Numbered from the stretch's first letter, positions 44,280 through 54,529 are shown. The stretch is 64,000 nucleotides of DNA from Betaproteobacteria bacterium (GCA_016711875.1 JADJSD010000022.1:1-64000), one strand, 5' to 3'. Notes: generated by a model from the sequence alone, not told the origin. Translations and numbers: made by a program.

Positions 44280-44690
44280 TCAGCCCGCGGTGCGCTTGCG
44301 GCGCGGCGCGCGAGTCGGCGCAGGGGCGGGAGGCGGCGATGCAGGAGGCGGCGCGACGGCCTCGTCGATGAGGCGCGAGAGCTTCACGCCGCGCTCGATC
44401 GAGTCGTCGTATTCGAAATGCAGCTCGGGCACGGTACGGGTCGACAGCCGGTGGGCGAGGCCCACGCGCAGGAATCCGGCAGCGCGGGAGAGTCCCTCGA
44501 TGCAGGCCGCCACGTCCTCGGCCGGACCGAGCGTGGTGAAGAAGACCTTGGCGTGGGATTGATCGCGCGAAAGCTCCACCCCGGTGAGGGTGACCAGCTT
44601 CACGCGCGGGTCGCGCATTTCCAGGCGCACCAGCTCCGCCAGCTCGCGCTGGATCTGGTCGGCGATGCGGGCGAGGCGCGCGGTGCTCAT
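44280..44690 (-). CDS. rbfA: Ribosome-binding factor A
   Basis: A 136-residue RbfA, a 30S maturation and cold-adaptation factor. The KH-like core shows RIADQIQRELAELVRLEMRD, VTLTGVELSRDQSHAKVFF and the box STRTVPELHFEYDDSIERG. The C-terminus is a Pro/Ala/Arg tail longer than the E. coli form. Confidence 0.96.
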   Translation of the reverse strand: MSTARLARIADQIQRELAELVRLEMRDPRVKLVTLTGVELSRDQSHAKVFFTTLGPAEDVAACIEGLSRAAGFLRVGLAHRLSTRTVPELHFEYDDSIERGVKLSRLIDEAVAPPPASPPPAPAPTRAPRRKRTAG

Positions 44691-44715
44691 CGGGACCCGG
44701 GACCCGTCCGGGGTC

Positions 44716-47421
44716 CTAGGCGAGGGTCCGGGCGACCTCGACGATCTCGAAGGCCTCGACCACGTCGCCGACCTGCAGGTCGTTGAAACCCTTGAGCGAG
44801 AGACCGCACTCGAAGCCCTGCTTCACTTCCTTCACGTCGTCCTTGAAGCGCTTGAGCGAATCGAGCTCGCCGGTATGGATCACCACGCCGCCGCGCAGCA
44901 GCCGGATCGACGAGCCGCGTTTCACCAGGCCGTCGGTCACCATGCAGCCGGCGACCGTACCGACCTTGGAAATCTTGAAGACGTTTCGGATTTCCACCGA
45001 GCCCAGGATCGACTCGCGTCGCTCCGGGGCGAGCATGCCGGTGAGGGAGAGCTTGATCTCGTCCACGGCTTCGTAGATGACGTTGTAGTAGCGGATGTCG
45101 ACGCCCGAATGCTCGGCCAGCTTGCGCGCGGCACCGTCGGCGCGGCTGTTGAACCCGATGATGACCGCCTTGGAGGCGAGCGCGAGGTTCACGTCGGACT
45201 CGGTGATGCCGCCGACGCCCGTGTGGATGATGTTGATCCGCACTTCTTCGGTCGAGAGCTTGGCGAGCGCATGCGCGAGGCCCTCGTAGGAACCCTGGAC
45301 GTCCGCCTTGATGATGAGCGCGAAGCTCTTCACTGCAGCATCGGCCATCTGGTCGAAGGCGTTCTCGAGCTTGGCCGCCTGCTGCTTGGCGAGCTTCACG
45401 TCGCGGAACTTGCCCTGGCGGAAGAGCGCGATCTCGCGGGCCTTCCTCTCGTCGTTGAGGACGATCATCTCGTCGCCGGCGCGGGGCACTTCCTGAAGGC
45501 CCTGGATCTCCACGGGAATGGACGGGCCCGCCTCGTTCAGGGGCTTGCCGTCTTCGTCCGTCATCGCGCGCACGCGGCCGAACACGGCGCCTGCCAGGAC
45601 GTTGTCGCCCTTCTTGAGCGTGCCGGAACGCACCAGGAGCGTCGCGACGGGACCGCGTCCCTTGTCCAGGCGTGCCTCGATCACCATGCCGCGTGCCGGG
45701 CCGTTCACGACCGCGCGCAGTTCCAGCACCTCCGACTGCAGCTGGATCGCCTCGAGCAGCTGGTCGATTCCCTGGCCGGTCTTGGCCGAGACCTCGATGA
45801 ACTGGGTTTCGCCGCCGAATTCCTCCGGCACGACGCCCTGCGCGAGCAATTCCTGCTTCACCCGCTGCGAATTCGCCTCGGGCTTGTCGATCTTGTTCAC
45901 GGCCACCACGACCGGCACCTTGGCCGCCTTCGCGTGATTGATGGCCTCGATGGTCTGGGGCATGACGCCGTCGTCGGCCGCGACGACCAGGACCACCAGG
46001 TCCGTGATCTGGCTGCCGCGGGCGCGCATGGCCGTGAAGGCCTCGTGACCCGGGGTGTCGAGGAAGGTGACGACGCCACGCGAGGTCTTCACGTGGTAGG
46101 CGCCGATGTGCTGCGTGATGCCGCCGGCTTCGCCGGAGGCCACCCGCGCCTTGCGGATGCTGTCGAGGAGCGAGGTCTTGCCGTGGTCGACGTGGCCCAT
46201 CACCGTCACGACGGGCGGGCGGGTCTCGCGCACCAGCTCCGTCTCTCCCTCGGCCGCCATGGCGAGGAAGGACTCGGGATCGTCGAGCGGGGCGGGCTTG
46301 CCCACGTGGCCCATCTCGGAGACCACGATCATCGCCGTCTCCTGGTCGATCACCTGGTTGATGGTCACCATCGTTCCCATCTTCATCATCGTCTTGATCA
46401 CCTCGGCGGCCTTGACCGCCATCTTGTGGGCGAGATCGCCCACGGTGATGGTCTCGGGGACCAGCACCTCGATCACTTTCGGCTCGGCCGGGGCGCTGAA
46501 GCCGGTGGCCGAATCCTCGTCGCGGTGGCGCGAACCGCGGGCGCCGGCGCGCCAGCCGCCGCCCCGGGCTCCGCCCGCGTCGCCGCGGGTCTTGATCGCG
46601 CGACGGCGCGCCATCTCGTCCGCCCAGGAGGAGGCGGGCTTCGCGGGCTTGCGGACGGCCTTCTTGTCCTTGTCGTCCGGCTTGGCCGCCGGTCGGTGCA
46701 GCGTTCCCTCGGCCGCGGGCTTCGCGCCTTCGGCCGGCTTGTCTGTCGCGGCGGCCTGCGCGGGCTCCTCCGCCTTGACTTCCACGAGCACCGGAGCCTC
46801 GGCCTCGGTGGCGGGCTCCTCGTCCTTCTTGCGCATCACGCGCTTCTTCTTCGGGGCCTCGCCATCGACGGGCGCGGCTTCCGCCGAAGGGGCAGGGGCG
46901 GCTTCGGCTGCCGCAGTGGCCGTGGCGGCGTCCGCTTCGTCCTTCTTGGCCTTGGCGACGGCCGCCTTCTTGGTGCGGGCCTGCGCGTCGGCGGCCTGGC
47001 GGGCGGCGAGCTCGGCCTGGCGGCGGGCTTCCTCTTCGCGCTTGCGGGCCTCTTCCTGGTCGATGACCGGGGCGGCGGCCACGACGGGCTTTTCCGGCTC
47101 CACCGGCACGGCGACATCGGGCTTGTCGACCTTCACGAACGTGCGCTTCTTGCGCACCTCGACCTGGATGGTGCGGGCCTTGCCGGTGCCGTCGGCGCGC
47201 TTGATCTCGGAGGTCTGCTTGCGCGTGAGCGTGATCTTCTTCTTCTCGTCCTTGTTGCCGTGGACCTCGCGCAGGTAGTCGAGCAGGCGCGTCTTGTCCT
47301 GTTCGGTGATCGCGTCTTCCGCGGTCTTCTTGTTCACGCCGGCGGCCTGCAACTGCTCGATGAGCCGCGGCACCGTGAGCTTGAGCTCCTCGGCGAACTG
47401 GGCGACGTTGGACTTGGCCAT
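44716..47421 (-). CDS. infB: Translation initiation factor IF-2
   Basis: A 901-residue GTPase that brings initiator tRNA to the ribosome. The N-terminal domain MAKSNVAQFAEELKL, a long Ala/Glu/Lys-rich linker, then the G domain: G1 GHVDHGKTSLLD, G3 DTPGHEAF, G4 NKIDKPEA. Domains II-IV follow to the C-terminal box VGDVVEAFEIVEVARTLA. Start and length are typical of proteobacterial long IF-2. Confidence 0.98.
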   Translation of the reverse strand: MAKSNVAQFAEELKLTVPRLIEQLQAAGVNKKTAEDAITEQDKTRLLDYLREVHGNKDEKKKITLTRKQTSEIKRADGTGKARTIQVEVRKKRTFVKVDKPDVAVPVEPEKPVVAAAPVIDQEEARKREEEARRQAELAARQAADAQARTKKAAVAKAKKDEADAATATAAAEAAPAPSAEAAPVDGEAPKKKRVMRKKDEEPATEAEAPVLVEVKAEEPAQAAATDKPAEGAKPAAEGTLHRPAAKPDDKDKKAVRKPAKPASSWADEMARRRAIKTRGDAGGARGGGWRAGARGSRHRDEDSATGFSAPAEPKVIEVLVPETITVGDLAHKMAVKAAEVIKTMMKMGTMVTINQVIDQETAMIVVSEMGHVGKPAPLDDPESFLAMAAEGETELVRETRPPVVTVMGHVDHGKTSLLDSIRKARVASGEAGGITQHIGAYHVKTSRGVVTFLDTPGHEAFTAMRARGSQITDLVVLVVAADDGVMPQTIEAINHAKAAKVPVVVAVNKIDKPEANSQRVKQELLAQGVVPEEFGGETQFIEVSAKTGQGIDQLLEAIQLQSEVLELRAVVNGPARGMVIEARLDKGRGPVATLLVRSGTLKKGDNVLAGAVFGRVRAMTDEDGKPLNEAGPSIPVEIQGLQEVPRAGDEMIVLNDERKAREIALFRQGKFRDVKLAKQQAAKLENAFDQMADAAVKSFALIIKADVQGSYEGLAHALAKLSTEEVRINIIHTGVGGITESDVNLALASKAVIIGFNSRADGAARKLAEHSGVDIRYYNVIYEAVDEIKLSLTGMLAPERRESILGSVEIRNVFKISKVGTVAGCMVTDGLVKRGSSIRLLRGGVVIHTGELDSLKRFKDDVKEVKQGFECGLSLKGFNDLQVGDVVEAFEIVEVARTLA

Positions 47422-47450
47422 AGGTATCGCTCTCCCGGGTCGGCGCGCCA

Positions 47451-48938
47451 CTAGGCCTGCGCCGTCTCCTTGAACCACGGCGCGCGCGCCGTCATGATCA
47501 GCTGGCTGGCGCGCTCGGTTTCCATGCCGGTGAGCTCGATGAGCTCCTCCGTGGCGAGGTCCGCGAGCGCGTCCATCGTGGTGATGCCCTTCGAGGCGAG
47601 CAGCCGCGCGGTCGGCGCGTCCATCCCCTCCATGCTCTCGAGGCTGCCGACGGCGTCCTCGACCGTCTCCTCGCGCTTGAGCTCCTCCGTGAGGAGCGCG
47701 TTGCGGGCGCGCCGGCGCAGTTCGTTCACCGTCTCCTCGTCGAAGGCCTCGATCTCGAGCATTTCGTTGATCGGCACGTAGGCGACCTCGTCGAGCGAGG
47801 TGAAGCCCTCGTTCACGAGGATGTCGGCGACTTCCTCGTCGACGTCGAGCCTTTCCATGAACAGCGCGCGCAGCGTGCTGCTTTCCGCGCCGGCCTTCTC
47901 CTCGCGCTGGGCGACGGTCATGATGTTCAGTTCCCAGCCGGTGAGCTGCGAGGCGAGCTTCACGTTCTGGCCGAGCTTGCCGATCGCGATGGCCTGCTGG
48001 TCCTCCTCGACCACCACGTCCATGGCGTGCTTCTCCTCGTCGACGACGATGGAGCTCACCTCGGCGGGCGCCAGGGCGTTGATCACGAACTGCGCCGGAT
48101 CGGCCGACCACAGGATGATGTCGACGCGCTCGCCGGCGAGTTCCTGCGTCACGGCCTGCACGCGCGAGCCGCGCATGCCGACGCACGTGCCCACCGGGTC
48201 GATGCGCGGATCGTTCGACTTGACGGCGATCTTGGCGCGAAGGCCCGGGTCGCGGGCGGCCGCCTTGATCTCGAGGAGCCCCTCCTCGATCTCGGGCACC
48301 TCGAGTTCGAAGAGCTTCACGAGGAAGTCCGGCGCGATGCGCGAGAGGATGAGCTGCGGGCCGCGCGCCGCGCGGTCGATGCGCTCGATGTAGGCCCGGA
48401 CGCGGTCGCCCACGCGCAGGTTTTCCTTGGCGATGAGATGGTCGCGGGGCAGCAGGGCCTCGACGCGCCCGGACTCGACGATGAGGTTGCCGCGCTCGGC
48501 GCGCTTCACGGTGCCGGTCACGAGCGATTCGCCGCGCTCGAGGAAGTCGTTGAGGATCTGCTCGCGCTCGGCGTCGCGGATCTTCTGCAGGATGACCTGC
48601 TTGGCGGCCTGGGCGCCGATGCGGCCGAAGGTCTCGGGCTCGAGCGGCTCCTCGAAAACGTCGCCCAGCTTGGCCTCGGCGTTCTCCTCGAGGGCATCCG
48701 TGATCGCCACCTGGTGCGCGGGCTCCTCGTGGTCCTCGTCGGGAACGACCGTCCAGCGGCGGAAGGCACGGTATTCGCCCGATTCGCGGTCGATCTCGAC
48801 GCGCACGTCGACCTCGTCCTTGAACCGCTTCTTCGTGGCCGAGGCGAGCGCCATCTCGAGCGCCAGGAACACGATGTCCCGGGGCACGTTCTTCTCGCGC
48901 GAAAGCGCATCGACCAGCAGCAGGATTTCCTTCGTCAT
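47451..48938 (-). CDS. nusA: Transcription termination/antitermination factor NusA
   Basis: A 495-residue NusA. The N-terminal RNA polymerase-binding domain begins MTKEILLLVDALSREKNVPR. S1 (RGESLVTGTVKRAERGNLIV) and two KH regions (VGTCVGMRGSRVQAVTQELAG, QAIAIGKLGQNVKLASQLTG) follow, then two acidic repeats at the C-terminus. I chose the ATG at 48938 over one seven codons upstream because it matches the conserved start. Confidence 0.97.
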   Translation of the reverse strand: MTKEILLLVDALSREKNVPRDIVFLALEMALASATKKRFKDEVDVRVEIDRESGEYRAFRRWTVVPDEDHEEPAHQVAITDALEENAEAKLGDVFEEPLEPETFGRIGAQAAKQVILQKIRDAEREQILNDFLERGESLVTGTVKRAERGNLIVESGRVEALLPRDHLIAKENLRVGDRVRAYIERIDRAARGPQLILSRIAPDFLVKLFELEVPEIEEGLLEIKAAARDPGLRAKIAVKSNDPRIDPVGTCVGMRGSRVQAVTQELAGERVDIILWSADPAQFVINALAPAEVSSIVVDEEKHAMDVVVEEDQQAIAIGKLGQNVKLASQLTGWELNIMTVAQREEKAGAESSTLRALFMERLDVDEEVADILVNEGFTSLDEVAYVPINEMLEIEAFDEETVNELRRRARNALLTEELKREETVEDAVGSLESMEGMDAPTARLLASKGITTMDALADLATEELIELTGMETERASQLIMTARAPWFKETAQA

Positions 48939-48955
48939 CTCCAGCCCCTCTCGCT

Positions 48956-49420
48956 TCAAACGTCCGGCACCAGCCGGGCCCGGTCGATTTGCGTCATCGC
49001 GACCGACCAGCGCTTGCCTTCCACATCGATCTGGACCTCGCCGCCCTCGACGCCGGCAAGCCGCCCTTCGAGACGCCGGCGGCCCTCCTTCGGCAACTTG
49101 AGCTTCACGGTCACGTTGCGCCCCGAGAAGCGCGCGAAATCCTCCACGCGCTTCACCGGGCGATCGAGCCCCGGCGAGGACACTTCCAGCCTTTCATAAG
49201 CCACTTCCTCGACGGCGAACGCTCGCGACAGGTGGTTGGACACCCGCGCACAGTCCTCGACGTCGATGCCCTCCGGCTTGTCGATGAACACGCGCACCAG
49301 CCCCCCACGGGAGGTCTCCAGGTCCACGAGTTCGTAGCCCAAGGCGCCCAGGAGCTCGGAAAGCCAGCCTTCGAGATCCGTTATCGGCTTCACAAATGAA
49401 AAATGGGCGCTGCCGCCCAT
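48956..49420 (-). CDS. rimP: Ribosome maturation factor RimP
   Basis: A 154-residue RimP for 30S assembly. Conserved segments are LGYELVDLETSRGGLVRVFI, DKPEGIDVEDCARVSNHLS, VSSPGLDRPVK and the C-terminal Sm-like part ending IDRARLVPDV. The N-terminus includes about ten residues (MGGSAHFSFV) that may be extra. First gene of the nusA-infB operon. Confidence 0.95.
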   Translation of the reverse strand: MGGSAHFSFVKPITDLEGWLSELLGALGYELVDLETSRGGLVRVFIDKPEGIDVEDCARVSNHLSRAFAVEEVAYERLEVSSPGLDRPVKRVEDFARFSGRNVTVKLKLPKEGRRRLEGRLAGVEGGEVQIDVEGKRWSVAMTQIDRARLVPDV

Positions 49421-49441
49421 CTCGATCCTTTAAACCGCGAA

Positions 49442-49447
49442 ATTATA
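49442..49447 (-). promoter_or_regulatory. -10 box upstream of rimP
   Basis: A perfect TATAAT lies on the minus strand 22 nt before the rimP ATG. I see no good -35 at the normal distance, so it may rely on an activator or simply be chance. Confidence 0.45.
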
Positions 49448-49669
49448 GCAGTTCCGGCGTCCGCCCGATATGCCCGTCGTGCCCGTGACTCCCCCGGGAA
49501 GGTCCCGCCACGACTTCCGTGGCTCGCGGAAACATCCGGTGAAGCCCCACAACAATCCGCGACAAAGGGCTACAGAACGATCCCCCTGCTTGCGTAGCAT
49601 CGGCCCGATTCGACCGGCGGGTATCCGTCGATTGCGTCCACAGTCCGACCATCAGGGGGAATCGAGTCC

Positions 49670-52444
49670 ATGACCGTCGCTTTCCGTTCGTCCAGGAACC
49701 ACCGCACGCTGGTGGCCATCGCCGTCGCATCGGCCTTCGCCTCGTCCGGCCCTGCCCTCGCGCAGGCGCCCGCGCAGAAGATCGACAAGATCGAAGTCAC
49801 CGGCTCGAACATCAAGCGGATCGAGGGCGAAGGCGCGCTGCCCGTCACGGTGATCACCCGCGACGAGATCTCGAGGTCCGGCGTGACGACGGCTGCCGAA
49901 CTCCTCGACAAGATTTCCGCCTCCAATGCCGGCGGATACAGCGTCGCCCAGGCCGTCGGCGATTCCGCGACCCCGGGCCTGTCGGCAGCGTCCCTGCGCG
50001 GCCTGGGCAGCACCAACACCCTCATTCTCCTGAACGGCCGGCGCCTGTCGAACTATGCGTTCAACGCATCGGGCGGCGGCACGGTGAATCTCAACCAGAT
50101 TCCGCTGGCGGCCATCGAGCGCGTCGAGGTGCTGAAGGACGGCGCCTCGGCCATCTACGGCACGGACGCGATCGGCGGCGTGATCAATTTCATCCTGCGC
50201 AAGGACTTCACCGGCGCCGAGGTTTCGGCCTACGGCACGATGACCGACCAGGGCGGCGGCAACACCCGCAAGTACTCGGGCACCCTCGGCTACGGCGACA
50301 TCAACAAGAACCGGTTCAACGTCCTCGCCTCCTTCGACTACCAGAAGGACACGCCCCTCAAGGCCGACCAGCGCCCGAGCTTCGCCGGCACCGGCATCCG
50401 TCCGGACCTGGGTTTCTCGCAGACCTCGGGCAACACCGCGCCCGCGAACTTCGTCTTCGGCGGCAACCAGTACAACGTGACCGCGAGGGATGGCTGCCTG
50501 CCTTCGCAGGGCTCCTACCGCATCGTCGCCGCCACGGGCGCGCCGAGCGCGACGCAGCCTTTCTGCCGGCAGGACTTCACCGCGGCTCTCGACATCTACC
50601 CGCCTTCCGAGCGCAAGGGCTTCTTCGGCCGCGCGGCCTTCCAGGTCTCGAACGACCACCAGGCCTTCCTCGAATACCATCGCAGCGAGAACGAAGTCAC
50701 CTTCGGGTCATCGGAATCGCCGGTGAACGACTTCAACGGCACCGGCCCTGTCCTCTACCCGGCCGGCGGGCGCTATTACCCCACCCAGTTCACGACGCCG
50801 ACGGGCGAGGTGATCCGTCCGACCGGCGACCTGCCGATCGCCTGGCGCCTGAAGGTCGGGGGTCTTCGCACCAACCGGGCGGAGTCGGAAGAAGACCGCC
50901 TCGTCGCCGGCCTTCAGGGTGTGGTCCTCGGCTGGGACTACAACACGGCATACAGCCAGAGCCGCTCCAAGGTCACCGACAACTACATCGACGGCTGGGT
51001 GCGCGAGTCGATCCTGAGACAGGCCATTCTCACCGGAAACGTCGACGTCTTTTCCGGCAGGCCGCTGGACGCGACCGGCCAGGCGCTGGTGGATGGCGCC
51101 AAGATCCTGGAGACCGTCCGCCGCTCCGAGGCCACGGTGAAGACTTTCGACGGTCGCCTCTCGCGCGAACTGCTGGAGACGAAGGCCGGGCCGATCGCCC
51201 TCGCGGTCGGTTTCGAGCGCCGCGAGGAAGAGCTCGATGACCAGCCGCAAGCGGTCCTCTTCTCCGGCGACATCCTCGGTGGGGGTGGAGCGCTGCCGGC
51301 GACGAGGGCGGACCGATCGGTGACGGCCCTTTTCGCCGAACTGAACGTTCCGATCCTGAGGAACCTCGAGGCGCAGTTCGCCCTGCGCCACGACAAGTAT
51401 TCCGATTTCGGCAACACGACCAATCCGAAGGTCGCGCTGCGGTGGACTCCGTCGAAGGACGTGCTGGTCCGCTCGTCCTACAGCACCGGCTTCCGTGCCC
51501 CGACGCTCTCCGACCTCTTCCTGCCGAATTTCCTGTCGAACACGGCGGCCCCGCACAACGACCCGATCCGCTGCCCGAATTCCACGCCGATCGGCGGGTT
51601 CGTGAACGCCGGGCTCGAGTGCGACGCCCAGTTCCAGAACCAGCTGGGCGGCAACCCCACGCTCACCCCGGAGAAGTCGCGCCAGTGGACGCTCGGGCTC
51701 GTCGTCGAACCGTCGAACCTCGCCTCCCTGGGTGTCGATTTCTGGTCGATCCGACGCCGCAATTCCATCGGCGCTTTGGGTGACACCACGGTGTTCGACG
51801 TCTACGGGGCCGCCGATCCGCTCACCGCCGGGGGCCGCTTCCTGCGCAACGTCCGCAATGCCGATGGCACCTGCGTCGGTGACCTCGCGGGCTCGCCCAC
51901 GCCCTCGAACGTGCCCTGTTCGATCAACTACGTGATCCAGGGCCAGCAGAACCTCGGCAAGTTCAACCTGAGCGGATTCGACCTTTCCGGAACGTTGCGC
52001 TTCCCGACGGGTGCGGGCCAGCTCACCTTGAAGGGCGAGGGAACCTACATCACGCAGTACCGCTACCAGCAGCAGGCCGATGGCCCCTACCTCGACAACG
52101 TCGGCCTCTTCACGTCCGACAACGGCGCCATCACGCGCTGGCGTCACTACGTGACGATCAACTGGAAGAGCGGACCCTGGGGCGCCACCCTGGGCCAGAA
52201 CTACGTGCTGGGCTACACCGACAACAGCGGCACGCGTCGCGTCGGCAGCTACGAGACCTACGACCTGCAAGGCGTGTGGGATGGCTGGAAGGGCTTCGGG
52301 ATCGTGGCCGGCATCCGCAACGTCCTCGACCGCGACCCGCCGGCCTCCGACCAGGGACAGACGTTCCAGGTGGGCTACGACCCGCGCTACACGGACTCGC
52401 ACGGTCGCACCTTCTACCTGAACCTGAAGTACGCCTTCAAATAG
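49670..52444 (+). CDS. TonB-dependent outer-membrane receptor (copy 1)
   Basis: A 924-residue receptor. Signal peptide ends SGPALAQ; the plug begins KIDKIEVTGSNIKRIEGEG (TonB-box region) and LPVTVITRDEI, with SLRGLGSTNTLILLNGRR and VEVLKDGASAIYGTDAIGGV. The barrel includes GFRAPTLSDLFLPNF and ends FYLNLKYAFK with terminal aromatic signature. It imports an unidentified ligand using TonB energy. It is the same length as, and largely identical to, the receptor at 57806-60580, with long stretches of nearly identical DNA. The response regulator gene begins 36 bp after it. Confidence 0.93.
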   Translation: MTVAFRSSRNHRTLVAIAVASAFASSGPALAQAPAQKIDKIEVTGSNIKRIEGEGALPVTVITRDEISRSGVTTAAELLDKISASNAGGYSVAQAVGDSATPGLSAASLRGLGSTNTLILLNGRRLSNYAFNASGGGTVNLNQIPLAAIERVEVLKDGASAIYGTDAIGGVINFILRKDFTGAEVSAYGTMTDQGGGNTRKYSGTLGYGDINKNRFNVLASFDYQKDTPLKADQRPSFAGTGIRPDLGFSQTSGNTAPANFVFGGNQYNVTARDGCLPSQGSYRIVAATGAPSATQPFCRQDFTAALDIYPPSERKGFFGRAAFQVSNDHQAFLEYHRSENEVTFGSSESPVNDFNGTGPVLYPAGGRYYPTQFTTPTGEVIRPTGDLPIAWRLKVGGLRTNRAESEEDRLVAGLQGVVLGWDYNTAYSQSRSKVTDNYIDGWVRESILRQAILTGNVDVFSGRPLDATGQALVDGAKILETVRRSEATVKTFDGRLSRELLETKAGPIALAVGFERREEELDDQPQAVLFSGDILGGGGALPATRADRSVTALFAELNVPILRNLEAQFALRHDKYSDFGNTTNPKVALRWTPSKDVLVRSSYSTGFRAPTLSDLFLPNFLSNTAAPHNDPIRCPNSTPIGGFVNAGLECDAQFQNQLGGNPTLTPEKSRQWTLGLVVEPSNLASLGVDFWSIRRRNSIGALGDTTVFDVYGAADPLTAGGRFLRNVRNADGTCVGDLAGSPTPSNVPCSINYVIQGQQNLGKFNLSGFDLSGTLRFPTGAGQLTLKGEGTYITQYRYQQQADGPYLDNVGLFTSDNGAITRWRHYVTINWKSGPWGATLGQNYVLGYTDNSGTRRVGSYETYDLQGVWDGWKGFGIVAGIRNVLDRDPPASDQGQTFQVGYDPRYTDSHGRTFYLNLKYAFK

Positions 52445-52479
52445 GAGACGCGGCGATCGACGCCCCGGAAGCGATCGGC

Positions 52480-53208
52480 ATGGACGGCGCGGTGGCAGCC
52501 GGTGACGCTCGCCCCCGCGTGCTGCTCGTCGAGGACGACGAGCGGCTCGCGGCCCTGGTCCTCGACTACCTGTCGAAGAACGGGCTGGAGGTCTACTGCG
52601 AACCGAACGGCGAGGCCGCCGTCGATCGGACTAGCGCCCTCCAGCCGGACCTGCTGGTGCTCGACGTCATGCTCCCGGGCAAGGACGGCTTTTCCATCTG
52701 CCGGGAGCTTCGCTCGCGAGGGGCGACGATCCCGATCGTGATCCTCACCGCACGCGACGAGGATTTCGACCGGGTTCTCGGCCTCGAACTCGGCGCCGAC
52801 GAGTTCATTCCCAAGCCTTTCCAGCCGCGAGTCCTCCTCGCCCACATCCGCGCGGTCCTGCGCCGCGCGGGCATGAGCGTCCGGGGACCGGGCCCGGGCG
52901 ATGCGCTCGCCTTCGGCCGCCTCGAGATCGACACGGCCTCGCGCGAGGTGCGGCTCGCCGGAAAGCCGGTCGACCTCACCACCTCCGAGTTCGACGTCCT
53001 GCTGCTGCTCGCGCGCCACGCCGGCAAGGTGCTCTCGCGCAACGACATCCTGCAGTCGCTCCGGAGCCTCGACTACGACGGTTCGGACCGCTCGGTCGAT
53101 TGCCGCATCTACCGCTTGCGCCGAAAACTCGGCGACCTGTCGGCAAGCACCGAACGGATCAAGACCATCCGAAGCGTCGGCTACCTGTTCAGCCCGACGC
53201 CCTGGTAG
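52480..53208 (+). CDS. OmpR/RstA-family response regulator
   Basis: A 242-residue regulator. The receiver domain has LLVEDDERLAALV and the phospho-acceptor Asp in LLVLDVMLPGKDG, plus ILTARDEDFDRVLGLELGAD. The winged-helix DNA-binding domain has LTTSEFDVLLLLARHAGKVL and the end YRLRRKLGD...IRSVGYLF. It lies between the receptor gene and its partner kinase, so it may control the nearby receptors. An upstream in-frame start is possible. Confidence 0.93.
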   Translation: MDGAVAAGDARPRVLLVEDDERLAALVLDYLSKNGLEVYCEPNGEAAVDRTSALQPDLLVLDVMLPGKDGFSICRELRSRGATIPIVILTARDEDFDRVLGLELGADEFIPKPFQPRVLLAHIRAVLRRAGMSVRGPGPGDALAFGRLEIDTASREVRLAGKPVDLTTSEFDVLLLLARHAGKVLSRNDILQSLRSLDYDGSDRSVDCRIYRLRRKLGDLSASTERIKTIRSVGYLFSPTPW

Positions 53209-53221
53209 CGCGCGAAAGCCC

Positions 53222-54529
53222 TTGGTCCGGCTCTTTCTCAAGCTGTACGGCGTGCTGATCGCGACGCTTGCGCTGTCGTTCCTGGTCCAGTCCTACCTCA
53301 TGGACTACGTCTACCGGAAAATGGTCGCGGGTTACGACTTCCGCAGCCGGTTCCAGCCGACCTTCCACCTGGTCGAGGCGGCGCTTGCGCCCGTGCCGCC
53401 CGAGGCGAGGCCTCGAAAATTCCGGGAGATCTCGGCCGGCTTCGCCTTCCCGGCCCGTCTCGAGCCGGCCGACGCGTTGCCCGAGCAGTCGCGCTTTCCC
53501 GAACCGAAGCGGCTTGCCTACGACGAGGGCGCCATCGTCTCGCTGGACCGGCCGGGCGGGGGTTTCCTGCTGGCGCGCCGCCTGGGCGACGGGCGCCATG
53601 CCCTGGTGCTCGAACTGCCCGGCCCCGACAACGAGCGCATCCGGTTGGTCACGTACGCCGTCAACTGGGCCACCGAGTTCGCCATCGTCGCGATTCTCGT
53701 CGGGTTCTGGGTCCGCCCGCTTTGGCGTGACATCACCGGCCTCACGCACGCCGCCGGCCGCGTCGGAACCGGGCGGTTCGACGCGAAGGTGCGCGCCAGT
53801 CGCGGCTCGGCCCTGCGACCGCTGGCCGACGCCTTCAACGGTATGACCGAACGCATCCACGCCCTGCTCCAGTCGCACCAGGCGCTCACGAGCGCGGTGT
53901 CGCACGAACTGCGTACGCCCCTCGCGCGACTTCGCTTCAGCCATTCGCTCGCCCGGGAGGAGCCCGACGTGGCCGCGCGCGAGCGCTACCTGGCGCTGAT
54001 GGAGAAGGACATCGCCGAACTCGACGAGCTCACCTCCGAGCTCCTCGACTACGCGAAGCTCGAGCGGGGCACGCCGGATATCCGGGTGCAGGCGGTGCCC
54101 ACGGGTCCCTGGCTCGAGGACGTGCTTGCCGATGCGCGCCACTCCGCGCAAGTCGAGAACCACGCCGCGGCCATCCGCCCCGACATCGGGCTCGAAACGC
54201 TCCGGTGCGAGCCCCGGTACATGGCGCGCGCTGTCGTGAACCTGCTGCGCAATGCGCTGAGCCATGCCCGGTACCGTATCGAAGTCTCCGTGGGCCACGA
54301 GGGCACGCTCACGGTGATCCATGTCGACGACGACGGCGCGGGCATACCCCCTGCCGATCGCGACCGCGTGTTCGAGCCCTTCGCCCGCCTCGACGCGAGC
54401 CGCGCCCGCGCCTCCGGCGGGTTCGGGCTCGGGCTCGCCATCGTGAAGCAGGTCGCGCGATGGCACGGCGGCGATGCGTTTGTCACGGACTCGCCCCTGG
54501 GCGGCACCCGCGTCACGATCGCCTGGTAG
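53222..54529 (+). CDS. RstB-like sensor histidine kinase
   Basis: A 435-residue kinase, starting with TTG at 53222 (VRLFLKLYGVLIATLALSF is TM1). A periplasmic domain of about 115 residues, TM2 (WATEFAIVAILVGFWV), HAMP, and the phosphorylated His in AVSHELRTPLARLRFS follow. The ATP domain has NLLRNALSHA, DDDGAGIPP and GGFGLGLAIV. Size and layout match RstB. It lies 13 bp after the regulator stop, clearly its cognate partner. The TTG start is inferred because no ATG or GTG fits before TM1. Confidence 0.9.
   Translation: MVRLFLKLYGVLIATLALSFLVQSYLMDYVYRKMVAGYDFRSRFQPTFHLVEAALAPVPPEARPRKFREISAGFAFPARLEPADALPEQSRFPEPKRLAYDEGAIVSLDRPGGGFLLARRLGDGRHALVLELPGPDNERIRLVTYAVNWATEFAIVAILVGFWVRPLWRDITGLTHAAGRVGTGRFDAKVRASRGSALRPLADAFNGMTERIHALLQSHQALTSAVSHELRTPLARLRFSHSLAREEPDVAARERYLALMEKDIAELDELTSELLDYAKLERGTPDIRVQAVPTGPWLEDVLADARHSAQVENHAAAIRPDIGLETLRCEPRYMARAVVNLLRNALSHARYRIEVSVGHEGTLTVIHVDDDGAGIPPADRDRVFEPFARLDASRARASGGFGLGLAIVKQVARWHGGDAFVTDSPLGGTRVTIAW

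Noticed and set aside
49421..49669. tRNA-Met (metY) upstream of rimP, as in E. coli
   Set aside because: No tRNA-like fold or T-loop sequence in this region.
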